From positions 1,680,789 through 1,744,788 of the forward strand of contig NZ_CP037968.1 in assembly GCF_019633745.1 (NCBI RefSeq): a stretch of 64,000 bases of DNA, in the 5' to 3' direction. Positions within the stretch are counted from its first letter, which is position 1. Every line of letters starts with the position of its first letter. The position numbers and the translations under genes were made by a program. Of the stretch, positions 25,376 to 33,602 are shown in pieces. Source of the DNA: Methanofollis formosanus (GTDB lineage Archaea > Halobacteriota > Methanomicrobia > Methanomicrobiales > Methanofollaceae). The notes beneath the pieces are model-generated. The model searched no databases. It was not told where the DNA came from and saw nothing but the letters and a program-made list of their open reading frames with translations.

Positions 25376-27019
25376 CTACTGGTCGAAGTGCAGGTGGAGC
25401 GTGCACCTGCACGAAAGATCGCTTTCATCGGCCATCCTGCCGGCACCGGTCGTCAGCCGCCCCCTCTCGCCGGACCGCCGCGTGAGGTACGAGACGAAGA
25501 TCTCCAGATTGAACTCGTCGAAACGCATGATCACCCGCACCGGGTCTTCCGTCAGTCCCTGGGTCTCGATGTCCTTGATACAGGTCTGCACTGCCCTGAC
25601 CGCCCGGGAAAAAACCTCTTTGCGTGCCCCCCATACCCTGGCCGCCCTCATCATCGCGTGGTTTACGTCGGCAGGCGAAGCGACCGCCGGGTCATGGAAG
25701 AACTCCACCGTGTCCTTTACCCCCACCTGGTACAGGGCATTGAGGAGGATCGCAAGGAGCGCGGCGACGGTGAGAGAGATCCCAAAGGTCTGGGATAAGA
25801 GGTCATTCATCCCGACGATTTTGTCAGAGACCAGATCGATCCCGACGCCGATCGCCAGCGGGACGCCGATGACCAAGGAACGCCTGGAGTCAAGCATGCG
25901 CGAGGAGATGATCGCAAGCCCTGAGACGATGATGAAGGAGACTGCAAAGAGGGAGATGGCGGCAAGGACGGATGGCGGCAGAGAGGTCATGAGCCTGACG
26001 AGGAGGGGCGAGCACCCGATGAGGATGAGAAGGACGCCGGTGACGACTCCGATGATCCGGGAGAAGGCCCCGTTCGCGATCGAGACCCCAACGGCCGCGG
26101 GCGACGCCCCGACACCGGCACCGCCGATCAGGCCGGAAAAGGTGGTGGCAAGGCCGGTGACGAGCACGCCCTTCTCGATGTTCTCGAAGTCCGGCCGCTG
26201 CCATTCCTGGTTAGTGCTCACCTGGCAGAGGGTGAAGGTGCCGAGGTCGTTGAAGACAGTGCAGAACCCGGCGACAAGGAAGGGCAGGAGGAGCGCGGCG
26301 TCGAAGGACCAGCCGATCTGAGTAGGGTCAGGAAAGGCAAAGAGAGGGGCGGCGGCGATTTCAGCGATCTCGGCCGGACCGAAGGCGCCGGTGGCGGCGG
26401 CGATGAACCAGCCAGCACAGATGCCGAGCATGATCCCGGCGGTCCTGAGCATCCCCCTTCCATAGACATAGACCATGACGAGAAAACCGAGGAGGAGGAC
26501 GCTTGTGACGACCGAGGCGATGTCGGTGCCGGAGCCGGCACCGTACTTCCCCATGAACGCGGGCATGATATGGCTGATGAGCATGATGCCGAGCATGAGG
26601 AGGATCATCCCGGCGATCTCGACCGGGAAGTACCTCCTGAGACGGGAGATGTACCGCGAGAACCCGACCTGGACGAGACCGGTCACCGCCGTCATGCCGA
26701 AAAGGAGTGAGAGGCCGCCCGTCTTGACCGCGAGGACCATCGGCCCGAGGTATGCGGCCGAAAGGGTGTACGGCACAAGGTACCGGACGCCGGCCCCCCG
26801 GTACCCGACGGCATTCACGATCGTCGCCGCACCCGCGGCGATCGCGATGCCGCCGATCAGGACGAGAAGGTCGTTAACCTCGATACCCGCGACGCTGGCA
26901 AGGGCGGTGACGATCTGAAGGCCGATCACGAAGAGGAAGAGGTGCTGGACGGCGAGCACCAGCGTGACGGACCATGGTGGACGGTCGTCTGATCGGTATA
27001 CCAGGTCCGGCAGTTTCAC
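25376..27019 (-). CDS. NCS2 family nucleobase permease, paralogue with the same C-terminal domain
   Basis: 547 aa, GTG start giving (M)KLPDLVYRSDDRPPWSV, which parallels the start of the neighbouring permease (DLVYSVDERPP). Membrane domain residues about 15-420, with GGAGVGASPAAVGVSIANG in the substrate region. Residues about 425-547 hold the same kind of cytoplasmic domain as the neighbour (ARVWGARKEVFSRAVRAVQ, VRVIMRFDEFNLEIFVSYL, ending LHLHFDQ). The two proteins may form a heteromer or differ in substrate. Upstream 112 bases contain AT-rich sequence suitable for a promoter; the ribosome site is weak. Confidence 0.88.
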   Translation of the reverse strand: MKLPDLVYRSDDRPPWSVTLVLAVQHLFLFVIGLQIVTALASVAGIEVNDLLVLIGGIAIAAGAATIVNAVGYRGAGVRYLVPYTLSAAYLGPMVLAVKTGGLSLLFGMTAVTGLVQVGFSRYISRLRRYFPVEIAGMILLMLGIMLISHIMPAFMGKYGAGSGTDIASVVTSVLLLGFLVMVYVYGRGMLRTAGIMLGICAGWFIAAATGAFGPAEIAEIAAAPLFAFPDPTQIGWSFDAALLLPFLVAGFCTVFNDLGTFTLCQVSTNQEWQRPDFENIEKGVLVTGLATTFSGLIGGAGVGASPAAVGVSIANGAFSRIIGVVTGVLLILIGCSPLLVRLMTSLPPSVLAAISLFAVSFIIVSGLAIISSRMLDSRRSLVIGVPLAIGVGIDLVSDKIVGMNDLLSQTFGISLTVAALLAILLNALYQVGVKDTVEFFHDPAVASPADVNHAMMRAARVWGARKEVFSRAVRAVQTCIKDIETQGLTEDPVRVIMRFDEFNLEIFVSYLTRRSGERGRLTTGAGRMADESDLSCRCTLHLHFDQ

Positions 27020-27131
27020 GATAAAAATTGGATGTTACCATGAAAAAAACCTGCGATTTTTTCCAGAGAACCGTTCGACAATTCGTTTCATAAAGGGTTT
27101 TAATGACCCAAAAAGCGCTGTGAAGTTTAGT

Positions 27132-28232
27132 TTACGAATCCCCTGAAGACCTGACCAGGGGCATCCGTCTCGCACTATGGTAGCCGCAGATGACCAGGAT
27201 CGTCTCCCCGAAGACGGCGTCGAGGGCGGGGTCGCCGGTGTCCACGAAGAGTGTTGGTGTTGCGTCGAGTTTGCCGGGCGTGGCGACGACGACGAGGTTC
27301 TCAGGCCCCGCGGCCCTGAGCACGGCGGGAGTGATCGGTCCTGTGCCCCGGCCGATGACCGCCCCCTGCGCTCCGATCGGGCTGACAATGATCCGGCACC
27401 GGCCCGCCTTCCTGATCTGCGCGAGGAGCGTCGCCTCGTCGGTGTCGGCGACGACAAGTTTTCCGCCGACGATCAGGTCCACGCCGAGCAGGGTCGCCTC
27501 GATCCCGACCTCCCGCGCGATCGCGGTGGTGGTGCCCCCGGCCCCGAGGGCCACGCACCCGCCCGCCTGGATCAGGTCGGCCATGAACCGGGCGATGCCG
27601 TCGAGGGCGGCGGCCTCGTTCCCGAAAGAAACTTCTTTGCCGGACTGCACATGACCGGGGAGGAAGGGCACCCTGGCTGTCGCATAGAGGCGGGCCTGCA
27701 GGTCGCCCTGCCGGTACGCCTCCTCGTCGATGTCCATCACCTCAGCCTCGCGGAGAGCATAGTCGCCGGCAAGCACCTCGGCCACCGCCGCGGGCCGTAC
27801 CACAAAGACCCCCGAGTACATCTTCACCCCCGCGGGGATCCCGAGGATTGGTGTTTCTCCCGCGGCCGCCGCAACGTCCCGCGCCGTGCCGTCGCCGCCG
27901 CAGAAGAGGACGAGATCGACGTCAGCATCGACACAGGCCCTGACCGCGGCACGGGTGTCCTCAGCCGTCGTCTCCAGACCCTCGGGTACATGGACGATCC
28001 TGAAGTCGTTGATGCCCGCGGCGTCAAGGGCGTCGGCCCCCATCGCCCCGGCAGAGGTGAGGAAACGGATTGGAAATGCCCGGAGAGCGCGGAGTGCCTC
28101 GACGGCACGCGCCTCTGCCCGCGGTACCGCCCCCCGTCGCCGCGCCTCGGCGGCCGTTCCGTCCGTCCCCTTCAGGCCGACCGCGCCGCCGAGGCCGGCG
28201 AGGGGGTTGATAACCAGGCCGATCGTCGTCAT
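27132..28232 (-). CDS. ATP-NAD kinase-like protein (COG3199 type)
   Basis: 366 aa from ATG 28232 (MTTIGLVINPLAGLGGAVGLKG). An in-frame ATG at 28277 is possible, but the family begins at TIGLVINPLAG. LFCGGDGTARDVA is the GGDGT nucleotide-binding motif of NAD kinases and diacylglycerol kinases, and IPAGVKMYSGVF is the second conserved motif. The C-terminal half (ALGAGGTTTAIAREVGIEATL, SPIGAQGAVIGRGTG) matches the AcoX/COG3199 branch. It probably phosphorylates NAD or a related small molecule; the substrate is not established for this branch. Divergent from the methyltransferase gene. Confidence 0.82.
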   Translation of the reverse strand: MTTIGLVINPLAGLGGAVGLKGTDGTAAEARRRGAVPRAEARAVEALRALRAFPIRFLTSAGAMGADALDAAGINDFRIVHVPEGLETTAEDTRAAVRACVDADVDLVLFCGGDGTARDVAAAAGETPILGIPAGVKMYSGVFVVRPAAVAEVLAGDYALREAEVMDIDEEAYRQGDLQARLYATARVPFLPGHVQSGKEVSFGNEAAALDGIARFMADLIQAGGCVALGAGGTTTAIAREVGIEATLLGVDLIVGGKLVVADTDEATLLAQIRKAGRCRIIVSPIGAQGAVIGRGTGPITPAVLRAAGPENLVVVATPGKLDATPTLFVDTGDPALDAVFGETILVICGYHSARRMPLVRSSGDS

Positions 28233-28296
28233 AGGAGATGGAGAATATGCCACCGCCGGGGGAAAAAGATGTGTCATGGGGGGAGGAAGAGAAGGT

Positions 28297-28854
28297 ATGC
28301 ATCTCCGCCAGGACAGAGATCAAAACCGGGAACAGATGGCCGACATCAGTTTCCGTATCATGGCGATCCTCTTCAAGATCAGAGATTGGTTCAGACCGCC
28401 CGACCGTCTCCTGGACCTGATCGGGATCAGGGAGGGAATGGTCGTGGTGGACTATGGCTGCGGCCCGGGGAGGTATATATCAGGGGCATCCAGGCGGGTC
28501 GGTGGGGCCGGGCGTCTCTATGCTGTCGATATCCATGAACTGGCGGTCGAGGCAGTAAAAAGACTGGTGAAGGAAGAGAGGCTTACCAATGTCTTCCCGA
28601 TCCTCGCCCGGGGCTACGACTCTGGTCTCCCGGACGGGACCGCCGACCTCGTCTATGCCCTCGATATGTTCCACATGATCCGGGATCCGGCCACCTTCCT
28701 CGGAGAACTCCGCAGGATCACAAAACCCGACGGCGTGCTGGTCATCGACGACGGCCACCAGCCGCGCAAGACCACCCAGAAAAAGATCCGTGCTTCGGGG
28801 CTGTGGGAGATCAAGGAGGAAAACGAGGCATATCTACGGTGCCACCCAAAATAG
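28297..28854 (+). CDS. Class I SAM-dependent methyltransferase (small)
   Basis: 185 aa from ATG 28297, chosen because GGAGGAAGAGAAGGT precedes it; ATG 28276 and 28336 are alternatives. VVVDYGCGPGRYISGAS is motif I (SAM-binding), LYAVDIHELAVEAVKR motif II, DLVYALDMFHMI motif IV and ITKPDGVLVIDDGHQ motif post-III. It resembles UbiE/COQ5-like methyltransferases. Substrate unknown. A copy of the intergenic repeat follows its stop. Confidence 0.85.
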   Translation: MHLRQDRDQNREQMADISFRIMAILFKIRDWFRPPDRLLDLIGIREGMVVVDYGCGPGRYISGASRRVGGAGRLYAVDIHELAVEAVKRLVKEERLTNVFPILARGYDSGLPDGTADLVYALDMFHMIRDPATFLGELRRITKPDGVLVIDDGHQPRKTTQKKIRASGLWEIKEENEAYLRCHPK

Positions 28855-28868
28855 AGTAAGTTGGCGCC

Positions 28869-29199
28869 TATAGAATTGCTCATGAAGCGAAAGCATGTCT
28901 CAAGCATACCTGATGAAAATTTCTCGCCGTTTGATCTCTCTTTTCAAGACAGGAGAATTGGCGGGGACCGTGTTCCATCGCCGCTCCCACCTATCCTCCT
29001 CATGGGGGCTCCCGGCTGTGCAACCCCCCGGCGCGAGATTCCAGGAAAGATTCTGCGAGAGGGGCGGCACGATACTTGATTTCTGTTCGCTCATCGAACA
29101 CAAGGAGAGGGATCAAGGATCGATCCTTCCCCACCCCGGAGAGCCACAAGAATTTTCAATCGCGTATGCTTGAGCCCAGGGCCGGTTCATGCCCGATCC
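28869..29199 (+). repeat. Dispersed intergenic repeat, copy C, with an inverted second head
   Basis: Head TAGAATTGCTCATGAAGC and CAAGCATACCTGATGAAAAT (28871-28920), then TGATCTCTCTTTTCAAGA, GTGTTCCATCGCCGCTCCCA and a GC module near 29000-29045. At 29154-29199 the same head recurs in reverse orientation (GTATGCTTGAGCCCAGGG, TTCATGCCCGATC). The element thus looks bounded by inverted heads and lies between two convergent genes. Confidence 0.68.
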
Positions 29200-29225
29200 C
29201 CCATAGCCGCAAGATGAAAGCACTC

Positions 29226-30710
29226 TCACACATGCCTGATCCCGGTGTACCCCGAGATCTCCGTATTCGTCGTGCAGAGATCGTCGACCGAGAGGGCGTG
29301 GACATCGTCATGACCGGTGAGGCGTGCGAACGTTCTGAGTTCTTCGGTCGAGACCGTGAGGAAGTTCTCAAGCATCCTGGCAGAGATATCCACCCGCAAC
29401 CGCCCTCGCATCTCCGGGTCCTGGGTGGTCACCCCGACCGGACACTTCCCGGTATTGCAGAGGCGGTACTGCTGGCAGGCGCAGGCCATCAGGGCGGCGG
29501 TCCCGATTGCAACGGCGTCGGCTCCCATGGCCAGGGCCTTGGCAAAGTCAGCAGAGATGCGCAGGCCCCCGGTGATCACCAGAGAGACGTCTTCGGCACC
29601 GTGGCGGTCGAGAGAGACCCGCGCCCGGTGGAGCGCGAAGGGCGTCGGGACCGAGGTGGTGTCTTTCACAAAGAGCGGCGCGGCCGCCGTCGCGCCTGGC
29701 CGCCCGTCGATGGTGACAAAGTCGGGGCCGGCAGGGAGGACCACCGCCAGGTCGTCCTCGATGTGGCCCGCGGCAAGTTTCACCCCGACCGGGCGCCCGC
29801 CGGTCGCATTACGCAGATGCTCTATCGTCTCCCTGAGGGTCGCGGTGTCCCTGATCTCCTCGAACCTGGCAGGGCTTGTGATATCGCGCCCTGGCGGAAA
29901 ACCCCGAATCGCCGCGATCTCGTCGGTCACTTTCTCCGCGGGCAGATGGCCACCCATCCCGGGTTTGGCCGACTGCCCGATCTTGATCTCGACGGCGTCC
30001 ACCTTCCTGAGATCTTCAGGAGTGGCGGTGTAGTGGTTCGGGACGTACTCAAAGATGTACCGGTACGAAGCCGCCCGCACCTCCTCAAGCATCCCCCCCT
30101 CCCCCGAACACATCGCCGTCCCCACAGCGGCGCTTCCTTTCGCCAGGGCACGTTTGAACTCGCGCGAGAGCGCCCCGAAGGACATATGCGTGATGTAGAT
30201 GGGGGTCTCGATGACCAGCGGATGATCGGCACGCGGGCCGATAACCGTCCCGGTGTTCACCGGTTCGTCCTGGTTGAGAGGAAGTCTTGCCAGTTGTGCA
30301 CCGAGCACGAGGATCTCGTCCCAGGAGATTACCGGCTTCTGTGTCCGCATCGGCTCGAGGATCGACTCAGCCGTCGCGGCCATCCGACGGATCTCGGCCA
30401 TATGCACTTCCAGAAGGTCGGCCTCCCGCCGCCATTCTCCGAGATAACCCTCTGCATAGCCGAGGCCATAATGTGACACGGTGATGGAATGGGTGGCACC
30501 GCAGACAGGGCAGACGACCGTCTGTTCCACCGTCTTCTTCGGCTCCACCTCGATGATTTTCAGGTGGGAGCGGTCGGAGCGGCATATCGGACACTGCCAG
30601 TCATCGGGAAAGGCCGATGGTTCGGTGCCCGGCCTGAGACCGATAGCCGAGTCACCTCTCTCAGAGTCGTACTCGAAGACCTGACAGATATCGCAGCGGT
30701 ACCTCGCCAT
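29226..30710 (-). CDS. Archaeal glutamate synthase-like FMN protein with N-terminal rubredoxin domain
   Basis: 494 aa. Residues 1-55 are a rubredoxin (YRCDICQVFEYD and WQCPICRSD), and a further CPVC at about 68-71 may bind metal. Residues about 95-470 are the FMN/3Fe-4S barrel of glutamate synthase: YITHMSFGALSREFKRA, IKIGQSAKPGMGGHLPAEKV, DGRPGATAAAP, and the cluster ligands CQQYRLCNTGKCPVG. This form lacks the glutaminase domain. It either makes glutamate with a separate amidotransferase or does another flavin reaction; the fused rubredoxin suggests direct electron delivery. The DUF2769 gene lies just upstream on the same strand. Confidence 0.9.
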   Translation of the reverse strand: MARYRCDICQVFEYDSERGDSAIGLRPGTEPSAFPDDWQCPICRSDRSHLKIIEVEPKKTVEQTVVCPVCGATHSITVSHYGLGYAEGYLGEWRREADLLEVHMAEIRRMAATAESILEPMRTQKPVISWDEILVLGAQLARLPLNQDEPVNTGTVIGPRADHPLVIETPIYITHMSFGALSREFKRALAKGSAAVGTAMCSGEGGMLEEVRAASYRYIFEYVPNHYTATPEDLRKVDAVEIKIGQSAKPGMGGHLPAEKVTDEIAAIRGFPPGRDITSPARFEEIRDTATLRETIEHLRNATGGRPVGVKLAAGHIEDDLAVVLPAGPDFVTIDGRPGATAAAPLFVKDTTSVPTPFALHRARVSLDRHGAEDVSLVITGGLRISADFAKALAMGADAVAIGTAALMACACQQYRLCNTGKCPVGVTTQDPEMRGRLRVDISARMLENFLTVSTEELRTFARLTGHDDVHALSVDDLCTTNTEISGYTGIRHV

Positions 30711-30725
30711 GGAGTGTCCCTGCTC

Positions 30726-30980
30726 TCACGTCCCTGTCTGTTCCTTCTCAGAGCCACGCGAACAATAATAGAGATGTTCAAGCCCCATCTTCTCATAGAC
30801 CGGGCAACCGCCGCAGATGCACCCCTCCTCTACGGTGATGCACCCGCTCTTCCCGATCGCCGGGAAGCAATAACCACCCTCTTCACCACAGTCCTCAAAA
30901 CTCGGGCACTGCGTGCAGGTGCAGAGGGAGAGGACCATCTGTTTCTTTTCTTCCATCTCCGTTGCCATGGCAGGTTTCAT
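30726..30980 (-). CDS. Small cysteine-rich DUF2769 protein
   Basis: 84 aa from ATG 30980; starts at 30968 or 30956 are possible. Cysteine pattern CTCTQCPSFEDC, GYCF, GKSGCITVEEGCICGGCPV and YYCSRGSE matches DUF2769, a methanogen-enriched family predicted to bind metal or Fe-S; function unknown. A TATA-like ATTATATG lies about 38 bases before the start, itself preceded by the 14-base motif shared with 8276-8289. Lies 15 bases before the rubredoxin/glutamate synthase gene, so a redox partnership is plausible but inferred. Confidence 0.75.
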   Translation of the reverse strand: MKPAMATEMEEKKQMVLSLCTCTQCPSFEDCGEEGGYCFPAIGKSGCITVEEGCICGGCPVYEKMGLEHLYYCSRGSEKEQTGT

Positions 30981-31021
30981 TGTTCTGAACCCCGAACTGC
31001 CATGAATAATCACCATATAAT

Positions 31022-31035
31022 AACATTGTGATCTA
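31022..31035 (-). promoter_or_regulatory. Half-site shared with the beta-helix gene operator
   Basis: AACATTGTGATCTA is identical to 8276-8289. In both places it lies on the upstream side of the TATA-like element of a minus-strand gene, the position of the archaeal BRE or an activator/repressor site. No second arm is visible here. Confidence 0.4.
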
Positions 31036-31094
31036 TTGTCATCTAATCTGGATGAGCCGGCCACATCTTTAAAAAAGGAGAGATTGGACCGGCA

Positions 31095-32453
31095 TCACCC
31101 CACCTTCGGCAGGTGCGCGAGCGATTCCCTGATCAACTCGGCCGGGTACTCGTAGTCGGGAAGGCCGCCCGCGAGATAGATGTCGTAACTTGCGAAATCG
31201 AAGTTGCCGTGGCCCGAGTTATTGAAGAGGATCACCTTCTCCTCCCCGGTCTTCCGGCACTCGATGGCGGCGTCGATCGCCGCCTTCACGGCGTGGGCCG
31301 CCTCGGGAGCGACGACGATCCCCTCCGTCCGGGCGAAGGTGATGGCCGCATCGAAGACCTCGTTCTGGTGGTATGAGACGGCCCGCATCGCCCCGGCGTC
31401 GGTGAGGTGGGCGACAAGAGGCGAGACGCCGTGGTACCGCAATCCGCCCGCGTGGATCGCCGGCGGCACGAAGTCGTGGCCGAGCGTGAACATCTTCAGG
31501 AGAGGGGTGAGGCCTGCGATGTCGCCGTAGTCATAAGCAAAGAGCCCCTTCGTAAGGGTCGGGCAGGCCGTAGGTTCAACGCCGACGACGTCGGTCTCCG
31601 GGTACCTGCCGCGAAGTTTCTCCCCGACAAAGGGAAATGCGAGACCGGCGAAGTTCGAGCCGCCGCCGACACAACCGATGACCGTGTCGGGATAGGTGTC
31701 CTCCATCGCGAGTTGTTCCCGCGCCTCAAGGCCGATGACGGTCTGGTGGAGGCAGACATGGTTCAAGACGGAACCGAGGGCATAGTTCGTGTTCGGGTGG
31801 TTCACTGCGTCCTCCACCGCCTCAGAGATCGCAATCCCGAGGCTTCCCGGCGTGTCCGGGTAATCGGCAAGGACTTTTCTGCCTGAGGCCGTCCTTTCGC
31901 TCGGCGAGGGGAGGCACTCGGCCCCATAGACCTGCATCATACTTTTCCTGTACGGTTTCTGGGTATAGGACGACCTGACCATGTACACGGTGCAGGTCAT
32001 TCCGAAGAGAGCGGTCGCAAAAGCGAGGGACGAACCCCACTGCCCGGCGCCGGTCTCGGTGGCGATCCGCTCGATCCCCTCCTGCCGGTTGTAGTAGGCC
32101 TGGGGCACCGCAGTGTTCGGCTTGTGCGAACCCGGCGGACTGACGCCTTCCCACTTGTAGTAGATCTTCGCCGGCGTCTTGAGGTGCTCTTCGAGGCGTC
32201 GCGCCCGGTACAGGGGGCTTGGCCTCCAGAGTCTAAGGATATCCCGCACCTCGTCAGGGATGGGAATCGAACGTTCGGTCGCCATCTCCTGCCTGATCAG
32301 CTCGCGGGGAAAGATCGCCGCAAGGTCGTCCGGGGTCACCGGTTTTCCCGTGCCCGGGTGAAGAGGCGGGGCAAGGGGCGCCGGCAGGTCGGCCTGAATG
32401 TTGTACCAGGCCTTCGGCATCGCGTCCTCGTCGAGGAGGATCTTGGTGCGCAT
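31095..32453 (-). CDS. trpB: Tryptophan synthase beta chain, TrpB2 type
   Basis: 452 aa from ATG 32453 ([19 protein letters not shown]). PLP-dependent enzyme joining serine and indole. [13 protein letters not shown] holds the PLP lysine, [11 protein letters not shown] is the substrate loop, and [16 protein letters not shown] is the phosphate-binding glycine loop. The long N-terminal [15 protein letters not shown] segment marks the TrpB2 subgroup, which often lacks a TrpA partner next to it, as here. In-frame ATGs at 32462 and 32516 exist, but the TATA box about 24 bases upstream points to a leaderless mRNA beginning at 32453. Confidence 0.92.
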   Translation of the reverse strand: MRTKILLDEDAMPKAWYNIQADLPAPLAPPLHPGTGKPVTPDDLAAIFPRELIRQEMATERSIPIPDEVRDILRLWRPSPLYRARRLEEHLKTPAKIYYKWEGVSPPGSHKPNTAVPQAYYNRQEGIERIATETGAGQWGSSLAFATALFGMTCTVYMVRSSYTQKPYRKSMMQVYGAECLPSPSERTASGRKVLADYPDTPGSLGIAISEAVEDAVNHPNTNYALGSVLNHVCLHQTVIGLEAREQLAMEDTYPDTVIGCVGGGSNFAGLAFPFVGEKLRGRYPETDVVGVEPTACPTLTKGLFAYDYGDIAGLTPLLKMFTLGHDFVPPAIHAGGLRYHGVSPLVAHLTDAGAMRAVSYHQNEVFDAAITFARTEGIVVAPEAAHAVKAAIDAAIECRKTGEEKVILFNNSGHGNFDFASYDIYLAGGLPDYEYPAELIRESLAHLPKVG

Positions 32454-32472
32454 GCAAAACATTGTAGATGCC

Positions 32473-32482
32473 CATATATATG
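32473..32482 (-). promoter_or_regulatory. TATA box of trpB2, probable leaderless promoter
   Basis: CATATATATG is centred about 24 bases before the ATG. Next to it are two close direct repeats (TGCATTGC and TGCATTGA, 32481-32497) that could be a regulator site; no known operator is recognised. Confidence 0.5.
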
Positions 32483-32594
32483 CATTGCTGCATTGAAACA
32501 TACATTGCCGTGGCATCGATTTCCGGAGATTTCAGTATCAAAATATTTGCAAAAAAGAGAATTAAGCCCATTTAATTCAAAATTTGGGATTGAT

Positions 32595-32607
32595 AAAATA
32601 TATATTA
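32595..32607 (+). promoter_or_regulatory. TATA box of the ParB-like gene
   Basis: AAAATATATATTA lies centred 27 bases before ATG 32629 and no ribosome site is present, as expected for a leaderless archaeal mRNA. Confidence 0.5.
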
Positions 32608-32628
32608 TAGAATCCCGATCCTGGGCTT

Positions 32629-33387
32629 ATGAAGCACATAGTCGGAACTCTTCTTCATCTCAAGAACTCTTCACCAGGGTTCTACTATTCTTTCCGCCAG
32701 ATCGTCAGCCTGTACAAGTATCATCGACTCAACTACTATTATCTGAAAAATAGTCGAGGCCTTCCTAACTGGCCACGCGAAGTAAAGGATACGGTCATCA
32801 GAGTACATCCCCCTGCGATCAGAGGTGTCTCAGAGATGAAATTCGACACCGTCCTGGACTCGGGGGCGGCTCAAAGTGGAGACTGGGACATCCCGAAGAA
32901 AAAATTTATCGAATCACTCCAGTTCCAGGCAGTCAGATCCCGATATCTTGAAGGGAGATCCTGGGAAGAGACAGAGATATTTCAGACTACTGCAGAAGAA
33001 CTTGAGCAGGGGCGGGTACGATGGGGATGCTCGACAATAGCAGAACTGAAAAAACGGTTCCTGATGATCGACAAATTGTATGAAACTATAAAAAAAAACG
33101 GATATAAGAGCAAAAGAGAGATTATTGCAGAGCACATCAATGACCCCTTCCTGCACTTCGAACCCCTCGACGAGGTCACCGTCAATATCGGGAGAAACGG
33201 AGATCTTCTCTTCAATGACGGAGCCCACCGCCTCTCGATCGCCCTGATACTTGGTATCGAAGAGATCCCGGTCAGAATCGTGGGGAGGCATGAGGACTGG
33301 CAGGGCCCGTGGATCTGGAAGAACGAGAACTTCCCGGATAGAAATTTCCCCGATGTCCTGAAGAGATCATCACTCCATCATCGCTGA
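32629..33387 (+). CDS. ParB-N/sulfiredoxin-fold-like protein of unknown function
   Basis: 252 aa. The C-terminal third has VNIGRNGDLLFNDGAHRLSIALILGI followed by IPVRIVGRH, the DGxHR-type signature of the ParB N-terminal/sulfiredoxin-like fold, which can bind and hydrolyse nucleotide. The N-terminal 150 residues (with YYSFRQIVSLYKYHRLNYYY) are not recognised. Similar single-domain proteins occur beside polysaccharide genes in archaea, so a link to glycan metabolism is possible. No DNA-partitioning partner is nearby. Confidence 0.7.
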   Translation: MKHIVGTLLHLKNSSPGFYYSFRQIVSLYKYHRLNYYYLKNSRGLPNWPREVKDTVIRVHPPAIRGVSEMKFDTVLDSGAAQSGDWDIPKKKFIESLQFQAVRSRYLEGRSWEETEIFQTTAEELEQGRVRWGCSTIAELKKRFLMIDKLYETIKKNGYKSKREIIAEHINDPFLHFEPLDEVTVNIGRNGDLLFNDGAHRLSIALILGIEEIPVRIVGRHEDWQGPWIWKNENFPDRNFPDVLKRSSLHHR

Positions 33388-33426
33388 CAGGGTGGCAGAT
33401 CAGATCATCTCGCCTTCCTCCATCAA

Positions 33427-33565
33427 CCGCGCCTGGGGCGCGGCCCCCGGACCCGGAGATGAAGATAGGGCCAAGAAGGCTGAATAAAAGATCCTGATAG
33501 ATGGGATGCCGCCCACCGCCTATCTTCGCGCGAGGGGTTCGGGGGGGCAAGCCCCCCGTCGAAGA
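33427..33565 (+). repeat. Dispersed intergenic repeat, copy D (rearranged modules)
   Basis: A GCGGCCCCCGGACCCGGAGA tail module (33427-33483) comes first, then the GCCGCCCACCGCCTATCTTC module and a GC hairpin (GGGGGG-CAAG-CCCCCC near 33541-33557). In copies A, H and I the hairpin comes before the tail, so the module order is swapped. Lies between convergent genes; the head module is missing. Confidence 0.6.
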
Positions 33566-33602
33566 GAACCATCAAGATCATTTTTACAAAGCCTCTGAAC
33601 CA

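Noticed and set aside
33541-33557. GC hairpin as a simple intrinsic terminator
   Set aside because: Archaeal termination relies mainly on T-rich runs, which do not follow this hairpin, and the same hairpin occurs in the dispersed repeat in other gene contexts.
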